Positions 19,378-30,867 are shown, counted from the first letter of the stretch. The stretch is DNA of 64,000 nucleotides from Acinetobacter chinensis (GCF_002165375.2 NZ_CP032134.1:3534001-3598000), one strand, 5' to 3'. Translations and numbers: made by a program. Notes: a model not told the origin generated them from the letters alone.

Positions 19378-20862
19378 TTATTTCTCCTCCGAAGTTTTGT
19401 CTTTTACAATACTCAATAACACTGAACCAACAACGAAGAATACCAGTACAGCACCACCAATCAACCATAAAGTTGAAGCAGGATAACCACCATAACCTTC
19501 AGTCATCACCGCTTTAATCGTCAGCAATAATGCAACCAGTAAAGATAGTGGTGTAATCACGGTAAGTAAGAAATTCCAACCTGCACCCAGCTTGATACTT
19601 GAGTATTGATTGACATGTTCCTGAAGTTGTTTCATCAATGGACGACGGAACCAGGACACCAGAATAATAGACAATAAACCACCGCCCACAATACCAATGT
19701 TATTGGCAAAGTAGTCGATGATATCAACGAACGTGATGGCACTGTGTGTCGAAAATAAAACTGTAGAGATGACTGCTGAAACACCACCAATAATTGTTAC
19801 AGCTTTATTCTTAGACCAGCCTAACTTATCCTGGAATGCTGCAATCGGTACCTGCAAAATACTGACCATTGAGGTGATCCCTGCCACCACAAGTGAAGCG
19901 AAGAATAAGAAGCCAAATAAGTCACCACCTGCGCCCATGCTTGAAATGATTTTCGGGAATGCAATAAAGGCTAAACCGATACCACCCGAAACCACTTCTT
20001 TTACAGGTACGCCTGAGCTTTGCGCCATGAAACCAAGAGCTGCAAATACCCCGATCCCAGCTAAGATTTCAAAGGATGAGTTGGCTAATGCCACGACTAC
20101 ACCCGAACCTGTCATGTTGGCTTTTTTATTCAGATAAGATGAATAGGTCAGCATGATCCCGAAGCCCACAGACAGTGAGAAGAAGATGTGACCAAAGGCA
20201 GCTAACCATACTTTATAGTTCGCCATCGCTTCCCAGTTCGGAGTAAAGAACGCATTTAAGCCGTCCGTTGCACCAGGTAGACGTAATGCCTGAATCACCA
20301 GAATCGAGAATAAAATCACCAGTAATGGCATAAAGATTTTATTGGCAAGTTCCACCCCACGACGTACCCCGCCATAGAGAATAAACATCACCACTGCCCA
20401 GACAATAACTAAGCCCAAAAATAAAGTCGGTACGAAACCAAAGGCAAGCCCCTCGCCATTTTGCAAATAGCTTTTAAAGAAGAAAGCTTCTGTATCTGCG
20501 CCCCATTGCTGACCAATGGAGTAGTACATATAACTGCCAGCCCATGACAGAACACTGGCATAATAAATCCCGATGACCAGAGTCACCATCACTTGCCACC
20601 AGCCCAGTGATTCAGTATTCATTAACTTTTTATAAGCTGTAGGCGGTGCTTTGCGATATTTATGACCAACTGCATAGTCTAAAAATAACAGCGGTAAACC
20701 GGCTGCAAAGATTGCAACCAGGTAAGGGACTAAAAATGCTCCCCCACCATTTTCATAAGCAACATAGGGGAAACGCCAAATGTTACCCAAACCCACGGCT
20801 GAACCAATCGCCGCTAAAATAAAGCCTGATCGTGCCGACCAGCTTTCACGAGTATCTGTCAT
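19378..20862 (-). CDS. Sodium-dependent NSS/SNF-family transporter (MetP-like)
   Basis: Inner-membrane sodium-coupled amino-acid importer of 494 residues and about 12 membrane segments. The N-terminal SARSGFILAAIGSAVGLGNIWRFPYVAYENGGGAFLVPYL is the signature sodium and substrate site of the SLC6/LeuT family. The tiny MetS-like gene immediately downstream suggests the methionine/alanine-importing MetPS type; the substrate is inferred. The 330 bp upstream (20863-21192) must hold its promoter. Confidence 0.9.
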   Translation of the reverse strand: MTDTRESWSARSGFILAAIGSAVGLGNIWRFPYVAYENGGGAFLVPYLVAIFAAGLPLLFLDYAVGHKYRKAPPTAYKKLMNTESLGWWQVMVTLVIGIYYASVLSWAGSYMYYSIGQQWGADTEAFFFKSYLQNGEGLAFGFVPTLFLGLVIVWAVVMFILYGGVRRGVELANKIFMPLLVILFSILVIQALRLPGATDGLNAFFTPNWEAMANYKVWLAAFGHIFFSLSVGFGIMLTYSSYLNKKANMTGSGVVVALANSSFEILAGIGVFAALGFMAQSSGVPVKEVVSGGIGLAFIAFPKIISSMGAGGDLFGFLFFASLVVAGITSMVSILQVPIAAFQDKLGWSKNKAVTIIGGVSAVISTVLFSTHSAITFVDIIDYFANNIGIVGGGLLSIILVSWFRRPLMKQLQEHVNQYSSIKLGAGWNFLLTVITPLSLLVALLLTIKAVMTEGYGGYPASTLWLIGGAVLVFFVVGSVLLSIVKDKTSEEK

Positions 20863-21192
20863 ACAACACCTAATTCTGTAGATGCCCTCACACGCTGCTT
20901 ATTTTCATTTTGATGACACAGGCATGCAAAGCCGAATAATAAAAATTTTGTTGTTTGAATAAGACAGCACCTTTTGAGCACTTTGTTCTAATTACAAACC
21001 AGCACAAAGAACCGCTTTCTGGTTAAGAAATTATGTTCAAATATTGCTGTTTAATGAGGCAACAATACTCGTTTTTGTGGAATATTTCTGTAATTTCGAC
21101 ACTAATTTCATGCTTAAAGGCTGTCATTGATCCCAACTGGTTATTTTTTTATCCAAATATTCAATCTCCTTATTGAATATGTCATTTCAGTT
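20863..21192. other. Gene-free stretch upstream of the metP-like gene
   Basis: AT-rich; it contains the presumed promoter for the minus-strand transporter gene and the 3' end of the DUF1287 gene's transcript. No RNA hairpin with a T run, repeat or ORF worth calling was seen. Confidence 0.4.
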
Positions 21193-21777
21193 TTACTTCA
21201 CAGTCGCAGGAATTCGAAAATGCCCTGTAACCTTATATTTAAACAGTAAATCATTTTCCTCTGTTCCACGTCCAATATTATGAATAATTAAAGGTGTGGA
21301 ACTGAAAAGTGCTTTTTTGTCTGAAACGATGCCGATATGAACCAATCCACGCCCGAGATCCCAGGTGACAATATCTCCAGGTAAAAAATGCTGTCCCTGA
21401 ACACTGTACTCTTTGCGGTTGAAATAGGTCTGAATATTCGGAACCCGCCTATGATCAATGTTTCTGTCCGCTTTTTTTAAACCCCATTTCTGAGGATATC
21501 TTTTAAAACTGGTGGTCATATCTTCATGAATACGCTGCTGGAGATCAATGCCCTGATGACGCAGAGCCCGGATCACCACATCCGTACAGACACCTTTCAC
21601 GAGGGGAACATCGCCCCCTGGGTACGTCAGTTGAGTATAAGCAGGGTCATAATAAAGCGTCCGACCAATCTGAGAACGTGCATCCTGCACCATTTTAGAG
21701 CCAGAAAAAGCCCATCCTGCTCCACTGATCACCAAAGACAACAGAAAAATGGCTGTTCCTGTAAATCGTCTGATCAT
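21193..21777 (-). CDS. DUF1287 family exported protein
   Basis: 194 residues with an N-terminal signal peptide (AIFLLSLVISGAGWAFSG). It matches the DUF1287 family: ARSQIGRTLYYDPAYTQLTYPGGDVPLVKGVCTDVVIRALR (a Cys-Thr-Asp active-site-like segment) and GDIVTWDLGRGLVHIGIVSD with a conserved His. These features recall the NlpC/P60-like Cys/His hydrolase fold, so it may be a cell-wall amidase or peptidase; activity is inferred only. An AGGAG site precedes the ATG. It may share a transcript with the aldehyde dehydrogenase gene 25 bp upstream. Confidence 0.8.
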   Translation of the reverse strand: MIRRFTGTAIFLLSLVISGAGWAFSGSKMVQDARSQIGRTLYYDPAYTQLTYPGGDVPLVKGVCTDVVIRALRHQGIDLQQRIHEDMTTSFKRYPQKWGLKKADRNIDHRRVPNIQTYFNRKEYSVQGQHFLPGDIVTWDLGRGLVHIGIVSDKKALFSSTPLIIHNIGRGTEENDLLFKYKVTGHFRIPATVK

Positions 21778-21802
21778 CCACGCTACTCCTCATGATGGAT
21801 AC

Positions 21803-23260
21803 TTAGTCAGCACTTCGTATCACTAAAATACGTGATTCCTGCATATCCCGAATGGCAAACTGAATACCCTCGCGTCCCAGCCCTGAATCCTTCACACCGC
21901 CATAGGGCATGTTGTCCACCCTGAAAGAAGGAATATCATTAATAATGACACCACCCACATGTAAGTGTTCCCAGGCATACATCATCCTGTTCAGATTCTG
22001 AGTATAAACACCTGCCTGCAGTCCAAAACGGCTTTGATTGATCCGTTCAATTCCCTGCTCAAAAGTTTTATATTTTTCAATGACAGCCACAGGTCCAAAG
22101 GCTTCATCTTTATAAACTTCCAGAGATTCATCGACATTTTCAAGTAAGGTCGGTTCAAACATCACGCCTTTCAGTTCACCCCCTGCCAGCAGTTTTGCAC
22201 CTTTTTTCACAGCCCGATCCACCCATTTCTTTAAACGGACTGCTTCAGCTTCTTTGATCATGGGTCCCACAATTGTACTGTCTGAAGCAGGGTCAGCTGC
22301 TTTCAGTTTTTTCAGACGGGTCACCAGTTTTTTCTTTAATTCACTGTAGATGTCTGCATGCACCAGTATCCGCTGCACACTGATACAGACCTGACCGGCA
22401 TGGTTATATGCCCCGCCGATCAAACGCTCAATCAAGGCATCCGTCACTTCAGTATCCGGTTCAATCAGTACCGCCGCATTGCCTCCCAGTTCCAGCGTGA
22501 CTTTCTTCCGACCTGAACGGGCTTTCATATCCCAGCCCACCTGATCTGAACCTGTAAAACTCAGCAGTTTGAAACGGTCATCGGTCACCAGAACATCTGC
22601 ATGTTCACGTGGACATGGTAGTACGGAAAAAGCCCCTTTCGGTAAATCTGTTTCTGCTAGAACCTCAGCAATTTTAAGCGCAGATACAGGCGTCAGACTG
22701 GCGGGTTTCAGCACAAAGGGACAACCAGCAGCAATTGCAGGTGCAATTTTATGTGCCGTCAGATTCAATGGAAAATTAAATGGACTGATCAGTGAAACTG
22801 CACCGACCGGAACCTGTTTCATTATGCCCTGATAGCCTGCTGCTGCAGCTGTTACGGCTAAAGGAAGCATACGTCCATCATCAAGCTGTGTCACAGCATC
22901 GGCTGCCAGCTGAAAAGTATTGATCAGCCGCTCCACTTCAGCGACTGCCGCCTTACGGGGTTTGCCCCCTTCTGCAATTAAAATTTCAGTCAGTTCATCC
23001 CTTATTTCAGAAAAGCGTCTGACACAGTGCAATAAAATTTTCTGTTTCTGAAATGGTTTTAAATCTGCCATTTCCTGTTCGGCTCTAACCGCAGCATCAA
23101 TTGCTTTTTCAAGGACACGGGCATCTGCCAGTGCTACTCTGGCATAGGGCTGTAAAGAATATTTATCGAGTACCTCAAGCCATTGTCCGGTTTTGACCGC
23201 CTTACCCGCAACATACAATGGAGATTCCAGAATCTGGGTTGCTGTTGTTGTTTTTACCAT
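21803..23260 (-). CDS. NAD(P)-dependent aldehyde dehydrogenase
   Basis: 485-residue ALDH superfamily enzyme oxidising an aldehyde to the acid. Visible motifs are SPFNFPLNLTAHKIAPAIAAGCPFVLKPASLTP (cofactor site, about residues 158-190), LELGGNAAVLI with the general-base Glu, the nucleophile Cys in NHAGQVCISVQRI (about residue 290), and EAFGPVAVI. Overall it resembles the lactaldehyde/GapN-like branch. It lies 25 bp upstream of the DUF1287 gene on the same strand; this may be chance. The physiological substrate is unknown. Confidence 0.88.
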   Translation of the reverse strand: MVKTTTATQILESPLYVAGKAVKTGQWLEVLDKYSLQPYARVALADARVLEKAIDAAVRAEQEMADLKPFQKQKILLHCVRRFSEIRDELTEILIAEGGKPRKAAVAEVERLINTFQLAADAVTQLDDGRMLPLAVTAAAAGYQGIMKQVPVGAVSLISPFNFPLNLTAHKIAPAIAAGCPFVLKPASLTPVSALKIAEVLAETDLPKGAFSVLPCPREHADVLVTDDRFKLLSFTGSDQVGWDMKARSGRKKVTLELGGNAAVLIEPDTEVTDALIERLIGGAYNHAGQVCISVQRILVHADIYSELKKKLVTRLKKLKAADPASDSTIVGPMIKEAEAVRLKKWVDRAVKKGAKLLAGGELKGVMFEPTLLENVDESLEVYKDEAFGPVAVIEKYKTFEQGIERINQSRFGLQAGVYTQNLNRMMYAWEHLHVGGVIINDIPSFRVDNMPYGGVKDSGLGREGIQFAIRDMQESRILVIRSAD

Positions 23261-23397
23261 TTGTAGCGATCCTTATTCTGATAATGCAAATTTTTTTAAT
23301 CCCCTATATCATGCCCTCAGTTCATAGATCAATGAAATGTATTTAAGTAACAAAACGATCAACCACTATAATTTTTATGACAATCAAAAGGAATAAT

Positions 23398-24111
23398 ATG
23401 AAACTGACCAGAATGGCTGTTTTATCTGTCGCGTTCGGACTGAGTTCTTTAGCAAATGCAGATTTTATCGGATTAAAAGGAGATATCAGTTACTGGAATT
23501 TTGATGGACATACCCGCACTGAACATTCCGTTCCTGGCATCGCCACAGATCTGAACAGAACCTATGAACTGGACCGTCAGGGAACCGTTCAGCTCTCAGC
23601 TGCATTTGAGCATCCTGTACCTTTACTGCCCAATGTAAAACTTAAATATGCCAATCTGGACAACGAATCCAGAGACTCCGCATTCCGTTCAAAAACCGAA
23701 CTGACCAATACAGACTTAATTCTTTATTATGAAATCCTGGATAATATCATCAGTGCCGATATTGGTGCAGGACTTGCCTATCTTGATGGTACAACCCGTA
23801 TCTCAACTGCAGGCTTATATACAGACTACGATATCAGTGGTTCAACTCCGTTTCTTTATGCACAGGCTGGTGCAAAGCTGCCTTTTACAGGCTTAAGTGC
23901 CAATGCTGAACTGATCGTAACTGATATTAATGATACGAAAATGACTGATGCTCAGGCAGAACTGCAATACGACTTTGTCAAAAGCATTGCTTTGGATATC
24001 GGTGCAAAAGTCGGATACCGGATCATGAAAATCGAAATTGAAGAATCGAAAAATGAACAGATTGAATATGAATTTAAAGGTCCATATATTGGACTCGCTG
24101 CACATTTTTAA
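23398..24111 (+). CDS. TIGR04219-type outer membrane beta-barrel protein
   Basis: 237 residues with a Sec signal peptide (MKLTRMAVLSVAFGLSSLANA) followed by alternating amphipathic strands and a C-terminal aromatic (AAHF), as in small outer membrane barrels. It fits the TIGR04219 family (N-terminal ADFIGLKGDISYWNFDG). An upstream ATG at 23377 is possible, but AAGGA six bases before 23398 decides the start. It is monocistronic with its own terminator. Function unknown. Confidence 0.8.
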   Translation: MKLTRMAVLSVAFGLSSLANADFIGLKGDISYWNFDGHTRTEHSVPGIATDLNRTYELDRQGTVQLSAAFEHPVPLLPNVKLKYANLDNESRDSAFRSKTELTNTDLILYYEILDNIISADIGAGLAYLDGTTRISTAGLYTDYDISGSTPFLYAQAGAKLPFTGLSANAELIVTDINDTKMTDAQAELQYDFVKSIALDIGAKVGYRIMKIEIEESKNEQIEYEFKGPYIGLAAHF

Positions 24112-24135
24112 ATGATTCATCTTCAAAACCTGAAA

Positions 24136-24158
24136 GCAGCTCCGGAGCTGCTTTTTTT
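24136..24158 (+). terminator. Terminator of the outer membrane barrel gene
   Basis: GCAGCTCC-GGAGCTGC hairpin followed by seven T residues. It isolates the small RNA downstream from read-through. Confidence 0.85.
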
Positions 24159-24169
24159 ATACCCAGTGA

Positions 24170-24187
24170 TGTACGTTTCAGCTTACA
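24170..24187 (+). promoter_or_regulatory. GacA-type upstream activating sequence of sRNA A
   Basis: TGTACG-N6-CTTACA. The pseudomonad GacA site is TGTAAG-N6-CTTACA, so this has one mismatch in twelve fixed positions. A -10-like TAATAT (24232-24237) lies 44 bp downstream with no good -35, as expected for an activator-dependent promoter. The predicted transcription start is near 24244, placing the site about 65 bp upstream of it. Confidence 0.7.
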
Positions 24188-24243
24188 TGAACTGCAACTT
24201 TTTGCGGATTCCACTGCTGATCCTCTCTTGCTAATATACATTT

Positions 24244-24374
24244 CATCAGGACACAGGAAGTGTTCAGAGCATAAAAATAACAACATGAAAATAAACAGCA
24301 GGATGCTGAGGTACGACAGGAGTTATACCTATAACGAATATAAAAAGCCCTCGACAGGATGTCGGGGGCTTTTT
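24244..24374 (+). ncRNA. Small RNA A: putative CsrA/RsmA-sequestering RNA (RsmX/Y/Z-like)
   Basis: About 130 nt from a predicted start near 24244 to a terminator. It contains five AGGA motifs (24248, 24255, 24300, 24318, 24356), four of them in hairpin loops: GGACAC-AGGAA-GTGTTC (24249-24265), CAGC-AGGAT-GCTG (24296-24308), AGGTA ... TACCT with a CGACAGGAGTTA loop (24309-24330), and the terminator stem GCCCTCGAC-AGGAT-GTCGGGGGC (24347-24369) followed by T5. ACAGGAU in a loop is the optimal CsrA site. A GacA-like site precedes it. No protein is encoded. The mechanism is inferred from family knowledge; no search was run. Confidence 0.75.
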
Positions 24375-24396
24375 AATTTCAGATGGATTCTCCCAT

Positions 24397-24420
24397 AAAA
24401 AAAGCCCCTTTTCAGGAGCT
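24397..24420 (-). terminator. Terminator of the MFS transporter gene
   Basis: Minus-strand AGCTCC-TGAAAA-GGGGCT stem (one G-U pair) followed by a run of T; it converges on the end of sRNA A. Confidence 0.65.
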
Positions 24421-24439
24421 CTCTTTATTCAGATCAGTA

Positions 24440-25801
24440 TCAGCTGCTGTATGAACGTCTTCTTTTTACAGTCGATACCGGTACCTGCTCTGACTGAGTA
24501 ACAGGTGTACGAATGAAAATCAGTGCAATCGCAGCAATAATGACAGGAATACCAACTGCCATGAAATTCAGCTGATGCGGCAGTTCTTTGGACAGCAGGA
24601 ATCCAATCAGAATAGGTCCCACAATTGCGCCCGTGCGTCCTACTGCTGAAGCCCAGCCAATGCCTGTAGAACGGACAGACAATGGATAATACTGTGCAAC
24701 ATAGCTATAAAGTAATATCTGCGAACCAATTGAAGCAGCACCAGCAACGGCAACCAGGAAATACAGCACAAATGGCGGAGAATTAAAACCTAAGCCGTAA
24801 AGTGCCAGCGCACCAGAAACACATAAGGTCATAATGACAGGTTTCAGATGGAACTTATCTGCAAGAATACCGCCACCAACTGTACCAATCACGGCACCAA
24901 TATTCATTGCCAGCAGGAACATCAGACTGCTGCCCAGTGAATAACCCGCTGCCATCATCAGTTTCGGCAACCAGCTGCCTAAAGCATACAGTGTCAGCAG
25001 GCACATAAAGAAACACAGCCAGAACAGTGCAGTCCCGAGGCTACGTCCCTGCTGATACAGTGCTTTGACTGTTGTTCCCCCAGGTACGACCACTTCATCC
25101 AGCTCGAGCTTAGTCGATGCACTGACCTGATGTTCAGGTGCAATTGCATTGATCATCTTACGGGCTTCATCATGCTTACCCACCTTAACCAGAAAAGTCA
25201 GTGATTCTGGCAGGAACTTCCATACCAGAGGTAAAAACAGCAAAGGAAAACCTGCAATATAGAACATGATCTGCCAGCCATGGTCTGCAGTAAACCATGA
25301 ACCAAATAATGCGGCCATAATACCGCCCATGGCATAACCACTGAACATGGTTGTCACCAGTGTACTGCGCAGTTTTTTAGGCGCATATTCTGAAGTCAGA
25401 GCTACAAGATTCGGCAATACACCGCCAATGCCTAAACCAGCCACAAAACGTAAAACACCAAATTCTGTCGGACTGGAAGCAAAACCACCCCAGAACGTAA
25501 AGCCACTGAAAAGAAAAACGCAGATCATAATGACCTTTTTACGGCCAATTTTATCAGCCAGTGTTCCAAACAGCATTGCTCCGAACATCATCCCACACAA
25601 TGCCGTACTTGCCAGCATACCTGCCTGAACTGTGGTCAGTCCCCACTCTTTCATCAGTAAAGGCAGTGCGACCCCATTAATTGCAAGGTCATAACCATCA
25701 AAAACAATAATCAGTAAGCACCAAAGTACGATGCTCAAATGCGACTTGTTAAATTTTGCATGATCCACTACAGCATTTACATTCATTGTTTTCGCTGTCA
25801 T
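24440..25801 (-). CDS. MFS transporter, aromatic acid:H+ symporter (AAHS) type
   Basis: Inner-membrane importer of 453 residues and 12 predicted membrane segments. The first segment carries the AAHS hallmark FDGYDLAINGVALPLL, and the loop after segment 2 is GTLADKIGRKKV. This resembles the BenK/PcaK/MucK transporters that take up benzoate, 4-hydroxybenzoate or muconate in Acinetobacter. A strong GGAGG lies ten bases before the ATG. No catabolic genes lie next to it, so the substrate is open. Unusually, it is flanked on both sides by similar plus-strand small RNAs. Confidence 0.85.
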   Translation of the reverse strand: MTAKTMNVNAVVDHAKFNKSHLSIVLWCLLIIVFDGYDLAINGVALPLLMKEWGLTTVQAGMLASTALCGMMFGAMLFGTLADKIGRKKVIMICVFLFSGFTFWGGFASSPTEFGVLRFVAGLGIGGVLPNLVALTSEYAPKKLRSTLVTTMFSGYAMGGIMAALFGSWFTADHGWQIMFYIAGFPLLFLPLVWKFLPESLTFLVKVGKHDEARKMINAIAPEHQVSASTKLELDEVVVPGGTTVKALYQQGRSLGTALFWLCFFMCLLTLYALGSWLPKLMMAAGYSLGSSLMFLLAMNIGAVIGTVGGGILADKFHLKPVIMTLCVSGALALYGLGFNSPPFVLYFLVAVAGAASIGSQILLYSYVAQYYPLSVRSTGIGWASAVGRTGAIVGPILIGFLLSKELPHQLNFMAVGIPVIIAAIALIFIRTPVTQSEQVPVSTVKRRRSYSS

Positions 25802-25889
25802 TGAGACTCACCTCCAATTGTGAGATTTAATTTCAACATACAATGAATTTCTGCCTGACTTTTGTCCAAAACCTGAAAGGCATACAGTC

Positions 25890-25904
25890 ATACCCCCAGG
25901 GTAT
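25890..25904. promoter_or_regulatory. Inverted repeat, possible operator upstream of the MFS gene
   Basis: Perfect 6-3-6 palindrome ATACCC-CCA-GGGTAT about 90 bp upstream of the transporter start codon. It could be a regulator site; no regulator is encoded nearby. The surrounding 25805-26180 is otherwise AT-rich and gene-free. Confidence 0.35.
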
Positions 25905-26182
25905 AAAAAATCATTCTGGTAGAAAATGTCAGTAATTTTCCATATAAAAATGAGCCTTTCTCTTGTATTTTTTTCTGTGAACTTCAGTTCACGTATTTTT
26001 ATTGATATCAAACAATATGTTAGAAAATATAATATACCAGTTAAGACTAAAGAGGGTTTGATCTGAAAATTGTCGATCTTTGCCCCATTGAATGCTCTGT
26101 TGAAAGTAGAAAAATACACTGATCCAGCGTTCTTCACTGAGTTTTTTAATGCTTCAGACCATACTGCCTCTAAAAATGATAG

Positions 26183-26200
26183 TGTACGAAATTGCGTACA
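26183..26200 (+). promoter_or_regulatory. GacA-type upstream activating sequence of sRNA B
   Basis: TGTACG-N6-CGTACA, a perfect 18-bp palindrome of the GacA-site shape. A -10-like TATTCT (26244-26249) begins 43 bp after its end, matching the 44-bp spacing at sRNA A within one base. Confidence 0.7.
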
Positions 26201-26255
26201 CTGCATGCCGTCAACAGCTATTTTGATCCGGCATCGAACTGGCTATTCTACAGTT

Positions 26256-26383
26256 ATAGGGAACAGGAAGTTTCCCAGACAAAAACAACAATAATCGGTC
26301 TGAGCAACAGGAAGTGAGGTAATACAGGAGTTTACCTAACGAACCAATACGAAGAAACCCCATCAGGATGATGGGGTTTTCTT
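26256..26383 (+). ncRNA. Small RNA B: putative CsrA/RsmA-sequestering RNA, paralogue of sRNA A
   Basis: About 130 nt, ending at a terminator. Four AGGA motifs (26265, 26309, 26326, 26365), at least three in loops: GGGAAC-AGGAA-GTTTCCC near the 5' end, AGGTAA-TACAGGAG-TTACCT (26317-26336), and the terminator CCCCATC-AGGAT-GATGGGG (26358-26376) followed by a T-rich tract. The third hairpin and the CCTAACGAA that follows it nearly match those of sRNA A. It lies upstream of and divergent from the MFS gene and ends against the converging PhyH-like gene. No ORF with a credible start. Role inferred. Confidence 0.75.
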
Positions 26384-26392
26384 TATTTATCT

Positions 26393-27112
26393 TTAAATAT
26401 TCTGAAAATATCTGTACGTTGCCATCATTCTTATCTTTTTTGCAGCATTGATCGCTGGAGAATGAATAACTCTCATATCCATTAAATAAACATCACCTTG
26501 TACACCGGTTAATTCAATGATCTCTAATTTTTTATTTTGAAAATCAAAAGGCTGATTTAAATTTTTCAGACTCAACAGGCTGTTCAACTGACTTAGAGAT
26601 AATCGTTCAGATAAATGATGTGAACCTTTTAAAATCAGAGTTCCTCCACCATGCGATTGAATATCATCAATTAATAAAAAAAACTGCAGTGACTCAAAAG
26701 CTGTTGAATGTGAATCGACATGCCATTTTAAATCATTCAGTGTCCACTTTTCCTGTTGAGGTAATGTCAACAGAAGTTGTTGCTGCTGATCAAAATGAAA
26801 CTTTTCAGCAAAAATTTTAAATAAAATTTCACCGAAAATATCTGAATAATTTTCCAGTGCTTTCGGCTGTTTAACCACCTTGGAGAGCATTACAATCTGT
26901 TGAAAATGACTCAGATTTTTTAATTCTTTAGAAATTATTTTATTATTTTCATAAATTTTTAAACGTTTCAGCTCACTCATCAAACTTTGTCTGATTAAAT
27001 TTACTTCTTTTTTAGCAATAAACTGAGACAGCTTAACTATTCCATCAGCACTCAACTCAGCTTTAATTTGTTTGAACTTTGACTGATCCAAAGCTGTTCC
27101 ATTCTTATTCAT
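26393..27112 (-). CDS. Phytanoyl-CoA dioxygenase (PhyH)-like protein
   Basis: 239 residues from MNKNGTALDQ; the longer open frame runs back into the 5S rRNA gene and cannot be real. It looks like an Fe(II)/2-oxoglutarate oxygenase of the PhyH family. Features are an N-terminal IKAELSADGIVKLSQFI, the iron-binding HVD in LKWHVDSHSTAF, the GGGTLILKGSHHLSE strand, and a distal His in DMRVIHSPAINAAKKIRMMATYRYF with the Arg that would bind 2-oxoglutarate. The gene is unusually AT-rich and Lys/Gln-rich, perhaps acquired. The substrate is unknown. Confidence 0.7.
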   Translation of the reverse strand: MNKNGTALDQSKFKQIKAELSADGIVKLSQFIAKKEVNLIRQSLMSELKRLKIYENNKIISKELKNLSHFQQIVMLSKVVKQPKALENYSDIFGEILFKIFAEKFHFDQQQQLLLTLPQQEKWTLNDLKWHVDSHSTAFESLQFFLLIDDIQSHGGGTLILKGSHHLSERLSLSQLNSLLSLKNLNQPFDFQNKKLEIIELTGVQGDVYLMDMRVIHSPAINAAKKIRMMATYRYFQNI

Positions 27113-27177
27113 TATTAACAGAACTGGATTATACCCTGGATCCTCCATGTCTTTTGCTTTTCCTTTCATTCCGACGA

Positions 27178-27215
27178 GAAAAAGCCCCCGCAGTATTAAC
27201 TGCGGGGGCTTTTTA
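27178..27215 (-). terminator. rRNA operon terminator
   Basis: AGCCCCCGCAG/CTGCGGGGGCT stem with a TTAATA loop and T runs, ten bases past the 5S gene. Confidence 0.88.
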
Positions 27216-27224
27216 GAATAATGA

Positions 27225-27338
27225 GCTGGCGATGACTTACTCTCACATGGGTAACCCCACACTACCATCAGCGCAAAGAGGTTTCACTTCTGAGTTCGGG
27301 AAGGGATCAGGTGGTTCACTCTTGCTATTGTCGCCAGC
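27225..27338 (-). rRNA. rrf: 5S ribosomal RNA
   Basis: About 114 nt beginning GCTGGCGACAATAG on the minus strand, with the conserved middle CCCGAACTCAGAAGTGAAAC and a 3' end pairing back to the 5' end. Ends estimated by the terminal stem. Confidence 0.95.
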
Positions 27339-27494
27339 ACAACTGTTTATGGATACTTGCTTTGGTCTTATTTAGATGCCAATGCTTTTTCCAAATGAGT
27401 TATTAACAGCTCTATCTGAGTTGGAACATTGTCATACTGTTGCGATTCTGAATCAAGTCATTCTGATGAATATCGAATCAACTGAGCTTTATAC

Positions 27495-30425
<2,931 letters not shown>

Positions 30426-30791
30426 CGTTCATCCCTACAAGTAGGATGAGCAACAGATCGCGACGATTTCTCATCACTCTCATACAGTTGGCGTCTGTGA
30501 AATTAATCACTGTACAGCTTCAATTAGATTCATATACCAAAACGCTTGATTCAGTTTAATCGCTAGTTTCTCATTTCCTTCATTTTCACATCACAGTAAT
30601 AAATTACTGTCAGTGTTAATGTCGGTCATGAGTATGAACAATTTATTTCAACTCAAATATATGCTGTTAATGATTAACTACCGCCTCGTCAGCAGGTAGC
30701 AAACTGTGATAAATCACAGAACTTAATAAACTGAGATCAGATGATCGTCATATTCACTAAATTCTATAATTCAGAACTTCACTTAATGTGA

Positions 30792-30867
30792 TGGTGGAGA
30801 CTAGGAGAGTCGAACTCCTGACCTCCTGCGTGCAAAGCAGGCGCTCTACCAACTAAGCTAAGTCCCC
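30792..30867 (-). tRNA. tRNA-Ala(UGC)
   Basis: 76 nt with encoded CCA. The acceptor stem GGGGACT pairs with AGTCTCC (one G-U), with D-loop AGCTTAGTTGGTAGAGC, anticodon TGC in CTGCTTTGCACGCAG, and T-loop GTTCGACTC. Lies in the 16S-23S spacer. Confidence 0.97.

Noticed and set aside
25808..26206. 132-codon minus-strand open frame between the MFS gene and sRNA B
   Set aside because: It overlaps the GacA-like palindrome, has erratic composition, no ribosome-binding site and no recognisable domain; taken as noise.
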